A DNA stretch of 64,000 bases from an uncultured Clostridium sp. Lineage in GTDB: Bacteria > Bacillota > Clostridia > TANB77 > CAG-508. The translations under genes and the position numbers were made by a program. The notes under the pieces are model-generated. The model was not told the origin of the DNA. It was given only the letters and a program-made list of their open reading frames with translations, and did not search any database. This document shows, piece by piece, positions 46,462 to 55,563 of the stretch; positions within the stretch are counted from its first letter, which is position 1; each line of letters starts with the position of its first letter. Where the stretch lies: contig CAOKXF010000001.1 in assembly GCA_948473335.1 (NCBI GenBank), positions 201,379 through 265,378 of the forward strand, given 5' to 3'.

Positions 46462-47469
46462 ATGGAAAATTCTAATGGAGATATTATAATTTATCAAACA
46501 GAAGATGGATTAACCAAAATAGATGTTAAGCTTGAAAATGAAACAGTATGGTTATCTCAACAACAAATGGCAGAATTATATGATACAACAAAACAAAATA
46601 TAAGTTTACATATTAAAAACATATTTGAAGAAAATGAGCTGAATGAGAATGCAACTGTCAAGGAATTCTTGATAGTTCAAAAAGAAGGTAATAGAAATGT
46701 TGAAAGAAATGTTAAATTTTATAATTTGGATATGATTATTTCTTTGGGATATAGAATAAAATCTAAAATTGCAACTAATTTTAGAAAGTGGGCAACAGAA
46801 AGATTAAAAGAATATATGATTAAAGGATTTACTATGGATGATGAAAGGCTCAAAGGAAATGGCGGAGGTAATTATTGGAAAGAATTACTTGCAAGAATTA
46901 AAGATATTAGATCATCAGAGAAAGTAATGTATAGACAAGTTCTTGACTTATACGCAACAGCAGTAGATTACAATCCAAAAGATGAAAAATCAATAGCATT
47001 TTTTAAAATTGTTCAAAATAAGTTACACTTTGCGACACATGGACATACTGCTTCAGAAGTAATATATGAAAGAGCGGATAGCAATAAACCATTTATGGGA
47101 TTAACAACATTTAAAGGAGATATTCCAGTATTAAGTGATGTAATAATTGCCAAGAATTACTTAAGTGAAAAAGAATTGAAAGTCCTAAATAACCTTGTAT
47201 CAGGATATTTTGATTTTGCTGAAATACAAGCAATAAGACATAATCCTATGTATATGGAAGATTATATTAAACAGTTAGATATGATACTTTCTTCTACAGG
47301 TGAAAAACTTTTAGTTGGTGCAGGTAGTATTAGTCATAATCAAGCAATTAAAAAAGCAAAATTAGAATATAAAAAATATCAAATTAAAACTATTAGTCCT
47401 GTTGAAAGAGAATATTTAAAGATACTAAAAGAAATAAATAGTAAGATTGAAAAGAAAAATAAAAAATAA
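46462..47469 (+). CDS. RhuM-family protein (second copy)
   Basis: 335 residues. The N-terminal DNA-binding region has VWLSQQQMAELYDTTKQNIS, then NLDMIISLGYRIKSKIATNFRKWA, and the C-terminal half LHFATHGHTASEVIYERAD and GSISHNQAIKKAKLEYKKY. It is a clear paralog of 44532, differing most at residues 64-80, where it carries its own 25-nt inverted repeat. AAAGGAGG precedes the ATG by about nine bases. It follows a decayed integrase, as the first copy follows the first integrase, so gene order is conserved between the two elements. The frame is intact although its integrase has decayed, which suggests it is kept for its own sake. Confidence 0.87.
   Translation: MENSNGDIIIYQTEDGLTKIDVKLENETVWLSQQQMAELYDTTKQNISLHIKNIFEENELNENATVKEFLIVQKEGNRNVERNVKFYNLDMIISLGYRIKSKIATNFRKWATERLKEYMIKGFTMDDERLKGNGGGNYWKELLARIKDIRSSEKVMYRQVLDLYATAVDYNPKDEKSIAFFKIVQNKLHFATHGHTASEVIYERADSNKPFMGLTTFKGDIPVLSDVIIAKNYLSEKELKVLNNLVSGYFDFAEIQAIRHNPMYMEDYIKQLDMILSSTGEKLLVGAGSISHNQAIKKAKLEYKKYQIKTISPVEREYLKILKEINSKIEKKNKK
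46653..46677 (+). repeat. 25-nt palindrome inside RhuM gene 2
   Basis: AACTGTCAAGGA (46653-46664) pairs with TTCTTGATAGTT (46666-46677) around a single central A, with two G:T positions that would be G:U pairs in RNA. It runs from the third base of codon 64 to the third base of codon 72 and encodes TVKEFLIV. Length, phase and aligned position are the same as in gene 1; the sequence is not. Confidence 0.9.
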
Positions 47470-47540
47470 ACATAATTGTAATTTGTATTATTTAAAAATT
47501 AAAATTATTATTTTAATGTAAGTATTTATTAGGAGAAAAT

Positions 47541-47597
47541 ATGATGAACATAATTGATAAAGCTAATATATTTAAGGAAATTTTTGAATATGAGTGA
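47541..47597 (+). CDS. 18-aa ORF, probably a truncated gene start
   Basis: AGGAG followed five bases later by ATG opens a frame reading MMNIIDKANIFKEIFEYE and then a stop. A good ribosome site with such a short frame suggests the beginning of a gene cut off at the right edge of the second element. I cannot say which gene. Confidence 0.35.
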   Translation: MMNIIDKANIFKEIFEYE

Positions 47598-47618
47598 AAT
47601 ATAAGTTAACAAAACTAG

Positions 47619-47647
47619 TTGACAAAATTTACATAAAATGATAAAAT
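47619..47647 (+). promoter_or_regulatory. Promoter of the CofE-like gene
   Basis: TTGACA (47619-47624), 17-bp spacer, TAAAAT (47642-47647), 60 bp before the start codon. Confidence 0.78.
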
Positions 47648-47706
47648 CACAGTGCAACTAAAGGTTTAGGTTTCAGTTCTATAACTAAAATTAGGAAGGA
47701 GAGAAG

Positions 47707-48900
47707 ATGAACCAAATCAAACTAAACCAGGAACGGACTGGGAGGGTGTCAATAGGAATAAAGACACCCATCATCAGAACAGGAGACGATTTAAAGGAAA
47801 TCGTGATTGACTCATGCCTGAGTGCAGTTGGCACATTTCAGGATAAGTCTGTTATCGGAATCACAGAGGCTGTTGTAGCTATTGCCCAGGGAAATTATGT
47901 AACACCAGCAGATATTCAGGCAGATATTGCAATGAAATATCCTGACCAAAAAGAACTTACGGTTTTATTTCCCATACAAAGCCGTAATAGGTTTATGAAT
48001 ATCATGCAAGCAATAGCAGATATGCCACAGTTCGAAAGGATATATGTCGTATTATCTTATCCTTGTGACGAAGTGGGAAACCGCCTAGTTTCTGATAAAG
48101 ATATTTTTTACAGCGATATAAATCCCTATACGGAAGAATTTTCGGCAAATGAGTTCTATGGAGTATTCGGCAGGCCAAAGCGCGAGTTTACTGGAAAGAA
48201 CTATATCCAGGAATTCGAAAATACCAACCCTGCTAAAGTCATGGTACGCCTTTGTAATGATTTGGGAGTAATTTCCCGTTATTGCAAAAATGTACTTGTA
48301 TGTACAATTCGTGAAGAACAGCGCAGGCTGCATAAGGAAATTCTGAAAGACTATGGGGTAGAGCGGGTTTTCGATTTATCTCAAGTCCTGAGTAAATCCA
48401 TTAATGGGTCAGGCTATAGTCCCAAATATGGACTGTATGGAAGCAATAAGATGGCGGATGGCAGATTGAAATTGATGCCTCGCGATTGTCAGAGCTTTGT
48501 TATATTTCTCCAAAAAGAAATCATGGAGAGATATAACAAGCATGTTGAGGTCATGGTTTATGGTGATGGAGCTTTCAAAGATCCTGTTGGAGGAATTTGG
48601 GAGCTGGCAGATCCAGTAACCACTCTTGGAGCGACGTCGGGACTTTTGGGAACGCCAAAAGAGGTCAAGCTGAAGTATATTGCCAGTAAGTATGGTGCAG
48701 AGAAAACTCAGCAGGAATTGGAAGAGATAATATCTAAGGAGAAATCTGAAAGAAGAAAGACCGATGACATGGCAAGCGAAGCTTCATTGGGAACTACTCC
48801 TAGGCGAATAACAGATTTGCTGGCCTCATTGATGGATTTGACGACAGGCAGTGGAGATGAGCAAACTCCACTAGTTTATGTAACAGGGTATTTGAAGTAA
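47707..48900 (+). CDS. CofE-like (coenzyme F420-0:L-glutamate ligase family) protein with unusual base composition
   Basis: 397 residues. The N-terminus has GIKTPIIRTGDDLKEIV and KSVIGITEAVVAIAQGNYV, and the later part VYGDGAFKDPVGGIWELADPVT, all marks of the F420-0:gamma-glutamyl ligase fold that joins glutamate to a phosphorylated acceptor using GTP. No F420 genes are seen here and most Clostridia lack F420, so the acceptor is probably different. The protein is longer than archaeal CofE (about 250 residues), with an extra middle segment and a Glu/Ser-rich tail. G+C and CGN codons are well above the neighbours, as in the HIT gene at 36130, suggesting transfer. AGGAAGGAG precedes the ATG. Confidence 0.78.
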   Translation: MNQIKLNQERTGRVSIGIKTPIIRTGDDLKEIVIDSCLSAVGTFQDKSVIGITEAVVAIAQGNYVTPADIQADIAMKYPDQKELTVLFPIQSRNRFMNIMQAIADMPQFERIYVVLSYPCDEVGNRLVSDKDIFYSDINPYTEEFSANEFYGVFGRPKREFTGKNYIQEFENTNPAKVMVRLCNDLGVISRYCKNVLVCTIREEQRRLHKEILKDYGVERVFDLSQVLSKSINGSGYSPKYGLYGSNKMADGRLKLMPRDCQSFVIFLQKEIMERYNKHVEVMVYGDGAFKDPVGGIWELADPVTTLGATSGLLGTPKEVKLKYIASKYGAEKTQQELEEIISKEKSERRKTDDMASEASLGTTPRRITDLLASLMDLTTGSGDEQTPLVYVTGYLK

Positions 48901-48931
48901 TCTTTTGAAACATTGCTATAGTAAAGTTTCA

Positions 48932-48968
48932 CCCTAGAGGGAATACATTTTTTGTATTCCCTCTAGGG
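48932..48968 (+). terminator. Terminator after the CofE-like gene
   Basis: Perfect 16-bp stem CCCTAGAGGGAATACA (48932-48947) / TGTATTCCCTCTAGGG (48953-48968). The T tract after it is short. Confidence 0.85.
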
Positions 48969-49079
48969 CATTTAATAAAAATAAAAAGACAAAAATCATA
49001 TAAAAAATCAAAATTAAGTGACAAATCTATTTTTTAGTGATAAAATAAACAATATTAATAACAGAAAGGAGAGAAATTA

Positions 49080-50190
49080 GTGATAGAATTAGAAGAAAAT
49101 ATTCGCCTATTACAAAATCTAGAAAGTAAAATACTAAATCTTGGTGATTCTCTTTGACATCTCAAAAATGGAAGAAAATTTAAAACAACTAGAAACAATA
49201 ACAATGGAAGATAACTTTTGGAATAATAGTAAAAAGAGTTCGGAAATCTTAGGAAAAATAAAAAGTACTAAAAATAAAATAACATTATATAATAAAATAA
49301 AAGATGAAATAAAAGAGCTAAAAGAATATACAGAATTAGTTGAATTAGAAAACGATAAAAATTCAATAGAAGAAATAGTAAAAAACACATATAAAATTCA
49401 GAATGAATTAGAAAAGTTTGAACTTGAAACTTTTCTATCTGGGAAATATGATAAAAACAATGCAATAGTTACATTACATCCAGGAGCAGGAGGAACAGAA
49501 TCACAGGATTGGGCAGAAATGCTATATAGAATGTATACAAAATGGGCTATAAAGAATGAATTTCAAATAAAAGAATTAGACTGTTTAGAAGGTGAAGAAG
49601 CAGGAATAAAAAGTGTAACATTTGAAATAATAGGAGAAAATGCATATGGTTATATGAAATGTGAAAAAGGTGTACATAGATTAGTTAGAATTTCACCATT
49701 TGATGCTGGAGGTAGAAGACACACATCATTTGCATCACTCGAAGTATTACCAGAAATAACAGAAGATATAGAATTGGATATAAATCCAGAAGATATAAAA
49801 ATGGATGTATATAGAGCTTCAGGAGCAGGGGGACAACATATAAATAAAACTTCATCAGCTGTACGATTAACACATATACCTACAAATATAGTAGTTGCTT
49901 GTCAATCAGAACGCTCACAATTTCAAAATAAAGATACTGCAATGAAAATGCTAAAATCAAAACTGCTAGATTTGAAAGAAAAAGAAAAAAAGGACACAAT
50001 TGCTGAATTAAAAGGAGAACAACGTGATATAGCATGGGGAAGTCAAATACGTTCATACGTATTTTGCCCATATACTCTTGTAAAAGATCATAGGACTAAT
50101 TTTGAAGTTGGAAATGTCGAAGCAGTTATGGATGGAGAAATAAATAATTTTATGGAAGCATTTTTAAAATTATCATCAAATAAAGAATAA
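49080..50190 (+). CDS. prfB: Peptide chain release factor 2, with +1 programmed frameshift
   Basis: The gene starts at GTG 49080, eight bases after AAAGGAG, and runs 25 codons to an in-frame TGA at 49155. A +1 shift at CTT-TGA-C continues in the next frame (Asp from GAC 49156) to 50190, giving 370 residues. RF2 motifs are the SPF tripeptide in RISPFDAGGRRHTSF, which reads UGA, and GGQ in SGAGGQHINKT, which triggers peptide release. The shift lets RF2 level control its own synthesis. The second frame also has an apparent start at 49141 that should not be used. Confidence 0.95.
49143..49158 (+). promoter_or_regulatory. RF2 autoregulatory frameshift site
   Basis: CTTTGAC at 49152-49158 is the standard RF2 shift site. 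A Shine-Dalgarno-like GGTGAT lies three bases upstream, as in other bacteria, though weaker than the Escherichia coli AGGGGG. Confidence 0.93.
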
Positions 50191-50284
50191 TATAGTGACA
50201 AATACTAAAATTTTAAAATATAATATAAGTAGTCATATTTAAATTTAAATAAGACTTGTATAATAAATAAAGAAGGTGCCAATT

Positions 50285-51259
50285 ATGGACACAGTTGTAT
50301 TAAAATTTGGAGGAAGTTCAGTTGCTAATGATGAGAAATTAAAGTTAGTAGCTAATAAGATAATTGATTTTTATAATCAAAAAAATAACGTAGTTGTAGT
50401 TGTTTCAGCACAAGGAAAAACTACAGATTCATTGATAAATGAAGCAAATTCACTATCAAAAAATCCAGACAAAAGAGAAATGGATGTATTACTAAGTGTA
50501 GGTGAACAAATAACAATTGCTAAATTAGCAATTCTTTTGAAAGAATTAGGCTATAAAGCTATCTCATTAACAGGATGGCAAGCAGGTATTAGTACAAATA
50601 ATACCAATCAAGATGCAATTATAAAAAACATAGATACTAATCGTATTACTAAAGAATTAGAAAAGAAAAAAATTGTTATAGTTGCTGGTTTTCAAGGTAT
50701 AAATGAAGAACAAGATATTACAACATTAGGTAGAGGGGGGTCTGATACTACGGCTGTCGCAATTGCAGCTACATTAAATTCATCAAAGTGTTTGATTTTT
50801 TCAGATGTAGATGGGGTATATTCAGCAGATCCTAATAAAATTTCTAATACTAAAAAATTAGATAATCTATCATATGAAGAAATGTTAGAATTATCTAGTG
50901 AAGGAGCTAAAGTTCTTCATAATAGGTGTGTTGAAATTGCTGATAAACATAATATACCAATAATAACAAAATCAACCTTTAAAGAAGGAGAAGGGACTAT
51001 TATTAACGATTCCGCTAAAGATATGGAAGGTACATTTGTTAAGAGTATTGTTAAGAAAGAAATTTCTAGAATTTCGATTATTGGTCATGGTATTATAGCT
51101 AATGATGATGTTTATAAAAGAATTATGAATATCATTGAAAAAAATAATTTAGATATTTTAACAATTGATATTAGTAGATCTAAAATTTCACTTGTTTTTA
51201 AATCTATTGTACCAGATTATGTTGTTCAAGAATTACATGACGAAGTTGTTATTAGTTAA
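50285..51259 (+). CDS. Aspartate kinase, short form
   Basis: 324 residues from ATG 50285, behind GAAGGTG. The kinase domain has VLKFGGSSVAN at the N-terminus, VVVSAQGKTTDSL, TLGRGGSDTTAVAIA (about 145) and SDVDGVYSADP. A single ACT-like domain (about 250-324) ends the protein, where most lysine-sensitive aspartokinases have two and about 400 residues. It makes aspartyl-phosphate for the Lys/Thr/Met pathway. The missing second ACT half may alter feedback control. No pathway neighbours are seen. Confidence 0.9.
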   Translation: MDTVVLKFGGSSVANDEKLKLVANKIIDFYNQKNNVVVVVSAQGKTTDSLINEANSLSKNPDKREMDVLLSVGEQITIAKLAILLKELGYKAISLTGWQAGISTNNTNQDAIIKNIDTNRITKELEKKKIVIVAGFQGINEEQDITTLGRGGSDTTAVAIAATLNSSKCLIFSDVDGVYSADPNKISNTKKLDNLSYEEMLELSSEGAKVLHNRCVEIADKHNIPIITKSTFKEGEGTIINDSAKDMEGTFVKSIVKKEISRISIIGHGIIANDDVYKRIMNIIEKNNLDILTIDISRSKISLVFKSIVPDYVVQELHDEVVIS

Positions 51260-51275
51260 ATATCATTTTCAATAT

Positions 51276-51325
51276 AAAGTTTTTACAAAGATGAAGAAAA
51301 TCACATTATCTTTGTAAAAACTTTT
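51276..51325 (+). terminator. Terminator after aspartate kinase
   Basis: Perfect 16-bp stem AAAGTTTTTACAAAGA (51276-51291) / TCTTTGTAAAAACTTT (51309-51324) then T. Confidence 0.85.
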
Positions 51326-52202
51326 AAGCTAAAAATATAAGAAAGTTCTGTAGAAAGATAAGAGAGGAGGGAACAATATTAATATATAGTGGTTATAAAT
51401 TCTAAATATAACATTGCACAAAATGATAGTTTTGTGCAAATAGAGATAGGATCAAAAACAGCATCATACAAATATAGTCCTATCTTTGATATCTTCCTCA
51501 TCCTTCAATAAAGCCTGTTTTAGATTATTATTCTAATAACAAACTATTTGGATTATTTTATCAAAACTTTCAAAATTCTTATTTTCAGACAACAAGCTAT
51601 ATGCCTAATTTTTAAAAACGGCTTAAAATCGATTCTCGTGCGTCGTTTTTTTAACACTTTTGAGCTAAACACCACTTGCTGCAATAATTATAAGATTTTT
51701 CAAAATTATATTATGAAGATTTATTATCAAATTATAATCGACTTATAATAGATTTGACATTATAAGATGAAATTTTATTAGTGTAATTATAAAATGTCTA
51801 AAAAACGATTTTCGTTATAATAAATCTATAAAATAATTATTATAATGAAAATTATTTCTAAAAATTTACAATTAACAAATGTTCGATTTTTGAAATTGTT
51901 GTAAAATTAACTTTGCACAAAATGAAAATTTCAAATTCTAATTATATAAATTTTATAATTTTTTGTTTTTATTATCTATAATCTAATTTTTTGTTTGTTC
52001 AATTATGTTTTATAAACTTATATGAAAATACAAAAGTAAGTTTTTATATTATATGTTTTGAATTTATATTATCAAAATCACTATTCCCCTACTCCCTTTT
52101 ATAGATTTTCTATATTTCCTTAGCTTTATTATATGCATCAAAAATAATTATATTATTTTTGATTTCCTCTTTTGCTTGGCAACCCTAAATGAACAATAGA
52201 AC
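51326..52202. other. 877-bp AT-rich stretch without a supported gene
   Basis: It contains a ribosome-site-like GAGAGGAGGG (51360-51371) with no gene after it, a 10-bp inverted repeat TTGCACAAAA/TTTTGTGCAA (51414-51439), and a second TTTGCACAAAATGA near 51912. A short minus-strand coding-like scrap (IIIFDAYNKAKEI then stop) lies near 52120-52160. The 66-codon plus-strand frame at 51548 lacks a ribosome site. It looks like decayed sequence. Confidence 0.45.
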
Positions 52203-52448
52203 TTAATCCTTCATGTCTTTATCAAAATTAGGGTACAATAATTTATCTAGTAAATCTTCATTTTTTTCTAAACAAGTTTTTATTGCGTTTATTGTTTGTT
52301 CTCTAGTTCCATTTGGTTCAGCAATGTATGCGTTTTTTCCAAACTTTTCTTTGTAAAGTTCACAATACTTATTGAATTCTTGTTCTTCTCCTGTTAAAGA
52401 TTTAGGTTTATATTCACCAATTATTTTATTCAAATTTTCATTATTCAA
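52203..52448 (-). CDS. Unknown small protein, 81 aa
   Basis: Starts at TTG 52448, seven bases after GAAGGTGG; the nearby ATG is out of frame. The protein is charged and helical, with EYKPKSLTGEEQEFNKYCELYKEKF split by short turns, and GTREQTINAIKTCLEKNEDLLDKLL at the C-terminus (both given in parts: SLTGEEQEFNKYC, TINAIKTCLEKNEDLL). It lies 23 bp after the 549-residue gene and probably shares its transcript. Family unknown; the two may act together. Confidence 0.65.
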   Translation of the reverse strand: MNNENLNKIIGEYKPKSLTGEEQEFNKYCELYKEKFGKNAYIAEPNGTREQTINAIKTCLEKNEDLLDKLLYPNFDKDMKD

Positions 52449-52471
52449 TTTTTATCCACCTTCATATCTAC

Positions 52472-54121
52472 TTATTCATCTCGTATTGTATCATTTTCTA
52501 GTAACTGATTTTGAGTTGCTTCTTTCAATTCTATATCATCGCTTCTAACTATGTCCTCTGTAGAAATGCCCTCCTTAATAGCATTTGATACCACTTCTTG
52601 CATACTTACTTTATCATCTCTTGTAATTCTTTTAGATAAATCAAGATTTTGTTGAGGTAATAATTCTACCACACTTTTAGCAGCTTCCAACTGTTCTCTT
52701 ACTGTATCACCTTGAAAGAATTTTTGAATAGCATTTTCTATTTGTATTTTTTCTTCATAAGATTTATAGTTTATATCCGTTTTATAAAAATCATTTATCA
52801 AAGCAACAGTATCAACAAATTGTTGATGTATTTCTGGCGTAATAGTTTGTCTATCTTTCTTATACTCTTCCAATTTTTCTACTGCCCTATTACTTGCTAA
52901 TTCATTATATTCATTTATAGCTTCAGATAATCTAGCAGTTCCTAACCTTTCTACAATCTCTACAGAATTATTATTTGTAAGAGTTAAATACTCAGGAAAA
53001 AGGTCTCTTTCCTCTGGAAATTTTTCCCTTAAAAAGTTAATAAATTCTTTAGTAGCCATTTGATAATCTTGGTTCTTATCATCATAATAACTAGAAAAAT
53101 GCCCTTCCCTTCCTGCATGACTTTTCTGATAAAGTAATCCATTATCTCCAGCAAGGTTTTGTATACTATTATCTAATATATTATGAAGATCATTATCATA
53201 ACTAGCATATAGACTTCCAACTGTAGAAGGTAATGCTCCCATTTCAGTTAAAATCATATTTGTAGCTATTAATTCATCTCCCTTAAAACGTACTACTCTT
53301 CTTTGAGCTAGTTGACTTGCAACTTTTTCATCACTCATAATTTTATCATACTTGTCATCATTAATCAGAACTATTGCTTCTTCTGAAATCGGCAAACTTT
53401 CATGAGAAATATCAAGATATGCATCACGATATGCCACAGAATATGCATATTTTGATTCTAAAAATGCATTCATATTATCAATAATAATAAAATTTCTGTT
53501 AATTTCTACAAAATTATAAGCTCCTGTAGCTCCAAGATGTGTATTAATCGTAAAATGCTTAGTGGAACGAAATCTTGATGGTAATAAAACATTACCGTAT
53601 GTTCTATCTACTTTTGACAATGCTTCCATCGTTTTTTCATCAGATATACTGCTATTCGGAATTTTCATACCAAATAATTCTATAAATGGGTCAATCCCAC
53701 TTTGTTCAAGAGCATAAGCTTTTCTTAATTCACAAGATAAAGGAGTAGGTTCTTTCTCTAAATTTGTGTTTTTAGAATTTACTCTCCATTCCCAATCTGT
53801 AGGGAAAAAATCATCTTCTCTTATTAACATAAATTTATCTATTTTTCCCTTTTCCTTTGCTTTTTTCACTAAAATTTTTAAATTGTGCTGAAATTTCTGT
53901 ATTGAAACTTTTGACTCTGTATCTAAAACTTCATCAGAAAAAGAAACAAGTTCGTTTTCTGGTAATTCAATAGGTTCATATATATGTTCATCTGCTTCGG
54001 ACGTTGGCAATTGCTTTATTTCTTTCTCATCTAAAAATTCATTTAAAAAATCTAGTTTATTATCATTATTTCTGTTCTTTATTCTATTGAAAATATCTCT
54101 TAACTTATTAATAAGTCCCAT
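52472..54121 (-). CDS. Unknown protein, 549 aa
   Basis: Start ATG 54121, with AGGAGG twelve bases upstream; the frame extends ten codons further without a site. It is a soluble, acidic protein, no signal peptide or membrane helix. Conserved-looking patches are TKHFTINTHLGATGAYNFVE (about residues 188-207), FIIIDNMNAF, HAGREGHFSSYYDD (about 345) and FINFLREKFPEERDLFPEYL. No family recognised. It sits between an MGDG-synthase-like glycosyltransferase gene and the 81-residue gene, all on the minus strand with short gaps. The regular pattern of motifs suggests an enzyme or a toxin-like effector rather than a structural protein, but I cannot name it. Confidence 0.7.
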   Translation of the reverse strand: MGLINKLRDIFNRIKNRNNDNKLDFLNEFLDEKEIKQLPTSEADEHIYEPIELPENELVSFSDEVLDTESKVSIQKFQHNLKILVKKAKEKGKIDKFMLIREDDFFPTDWEWRVNSKNTNLEKEPTPLSCELRKAYALEQSGIDPFIELFGMKIPNSSISDEKTMEALSKVDRTYGNVLLPSRFRSTKHFTINTHLGATGAYNFVEINRNFIIIDNMNAFLESKYAYSVAYRDAYLDISHESLPISEEAIVLINDDKYDKIMSDEKVASQLAQRRVVRFKGDELIATNMILTEMGALPSTVGSLYASYDNDLHNILDNSIQNLAGDNGLLYQKSHAGREGHFSSYYDDKNQDYQMATKEFINFLREKFPEERDLFPEYLTLTNNNSVEIVERLGTARLSEAINEYNELASNRAVEKLEEYKKDRQTITPEIHQQFVDTVALINDFYKTDINYKSYEEKIQIENAIQKFFQGDTVREQLEAAKSVVELLPQQNLDLSKRITRDDKVSMQEVVSNAIKEGISTEDIVRSDDIELKEATQNQLLENDTIRDE

Positions 54122-54158
54122 ATAATATTTTTTCCTCCTATGTATATTCAAAATATTT

Positions 54159-55244
54159 CTATTTTACATGATTGCTTATATAATTAGCAATAATTTCTGC
54201 TCCATTGTTACAATCAGCATTTAGTACATTTTCTAAGCATCTATTAAGTTCTTTACTTGTAATAAATTCATTAAGTTTATTATATATTTTTTTTGGATTA
54301 TAACATTTAAATCCAAAATTATTTTTAACTACATATTCATAATTTTTATTTTCTTGTCCTTGAACATGACCCGTAATTACAATAGCTGTTGCACTCTTTG
54401 CTGCCTCAAGAATCATATTAGGTCCTGCTTTTGCAAGTAAAATATGTGTATTTTCTAATAATTCATTCATATTATTAACAAAACCATATACTTTAACATC
54501 TTGAGAAATATTCCCTAGTTGCTGTTCTTTAATTAACATTTTATGCATTCTTTCATCTCTTCCACATACTACAGTAACTGATGCATTTGCTAGTTTTGAA
54601 ACTTCTTTGACATATTTAATACTTTTCTTTAACTTAACTGAAGGATTTACAAGTAATATATTAATTTTATCTTTTATCTCTTTTGGAGTTTTCCTTCTTT
54701 TTATATCATCTCTAATTGGAAATCCTGATACAAATAGTTTGTTGGCATCCATTCCCTTTCTTATATAATCTTCTTTTACTTCATTTGTTGGCACAAAGAT
54801 AACATCTGCATTTTTATCAAACCAAACTTTTGGTGGTTTTACTAAATCTATTACATTTATATAAAATGGAATATTTAATTTTTCCTTCCTTAAAAAGTAT
54901 GAAATTGATTTAGTAAACATACTGTGTACTGAAATAATTAAATCGGGCTTAAATTCATCAATCCTCTTTCTTAAATCATTTTTAAATTTAAGGTACATCT
55001 GTAAATGCATGATATTAGGAAAAATCTGAGTAAATATATATGATAAATAAAAAAGTAATGGACATCTCGTTGTGATAGGAATATACGAATTTTCAAGAAG
55101 TGTCCCTATTTTTCCCATCATTGTAAAACAATCAACTTGCATTATTTCATATTCTAAATTGTTAAGTTTCTTTTCAATTGCATTTGCTGCAGATTTATGT
55201 CCAGTACCAGTTCTTTCTGCCATCAATATCATTACTTTTTTCAT
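54159..55244 (-). CDS. MGDG-synthase/UgtP-like glycosyltransferase
   Basis: 361 residues, GT-B fold. The N-terminus MILMAERTGTGHKSAANAIE is the family's GxGH lipid-glycosyltransferase motif. DLIISVHSMF follows (about 105), then FVPTNEVKEDYIRKGM and VSGFPIRDDI. The C-terminal sugar-nucleotide site is ILLAKAGPNMILEAAKS near residue 270. Related enzymes add glucose or galactose to diacylglycerol, making membrane glycolipids and lipoteichoic-acid anchors. It is first in a minus-strand gene group with the two unknown genes downstream. Confidence 0.87.
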   Translation of the reverse strand: MKKVMILMAERTGTGHKSAANAIEKKLNNLEYEIMQVDCFTMMGKIGTLLENSYIPITTRCPLLFYLSYIFTQIFPNIMHLQMYLKFKNDLRKRIDEFKPDLIISVHSMFTKSISYFLRKEKLNIPFYINVIDLVKPPKVWFDKNADVIFVPTNEVKEDYIRKGMDANKLFVSGFPIRDDIKRRKTPKEIKDKINILLVNPSVKLKKSIKYVKEVSKLANASVTVVCGRDERMHKMLIKEQQLGNISQDVKVYGFVNNMNELLENTHILLAKAGPNMILEAAKSATAIVITGHVQGQENKNYEYVVKNNFGFKCYNPKKIYNKLNEFITSKELNRCLENVLNADCNNGAEIIANYISNHVK

Positions 55245-55377
55245 ATAATTTTCCTTCTTTCAAGTCTATAGTAACTTTAATCTATTAGGTGCATTTATTT
55301 TTACATATTTCTAAGTATGTATATAATTTACCATAATTCTATAAAAAAGTAAATATTTTTAACTTTTAATGTAAAAA

Positions 55378-55563
55378 TTATAATACTAATGCTTTTTTAG
55401 GACAAAAATTAGAACATTTACCACATCTTATACATTTATCATAATCAATTATAGGTGCTTCAAAACCATTTTGAGATAATGCTCCAACAGGACAAACACT
55501 AACAGCAGGGCACTTATGATTTTGAGGACATTTTTCTGTTATTATCTTCAATTTATTTTCCAA
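55378..55563 (-). CDS. Small 4Fe-4S ferredoxin-type protein
   Basis: 61 residues from TTG 55563, eight bases after AGGAGGT. Cysteines fall in two groups, CPQNHKCPAVSVCPVG and CIRCGKCSNFCPKKA. The second is a standard CxxCxxCxxxCP 4Fe-4S motif and the first a looser version (C-x5-C-x5-CP). It is likely an electron carrier with one or two clusters, typical of anaerobes. It stands alone. Confidence 0.85.
   Translation of the reverse strand: MENKLKIITEKCPQNHKCPAVSVCPVGALSQNGFEAPIIDYDKCIRCGKCSNFCPKKALVL

Noticed and set aside
49141..49155. Independent start for prfB at 49141
   Set aside because: The upstream GTG with AAAGGAG and the CTTTGAC shift site show the standard RF2 arrangement.
51548..51748. 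66-codon plus-strand ORF
   Set aside because: No ribosome site, and composition like the surrounding non-coding AT-rich DNA.
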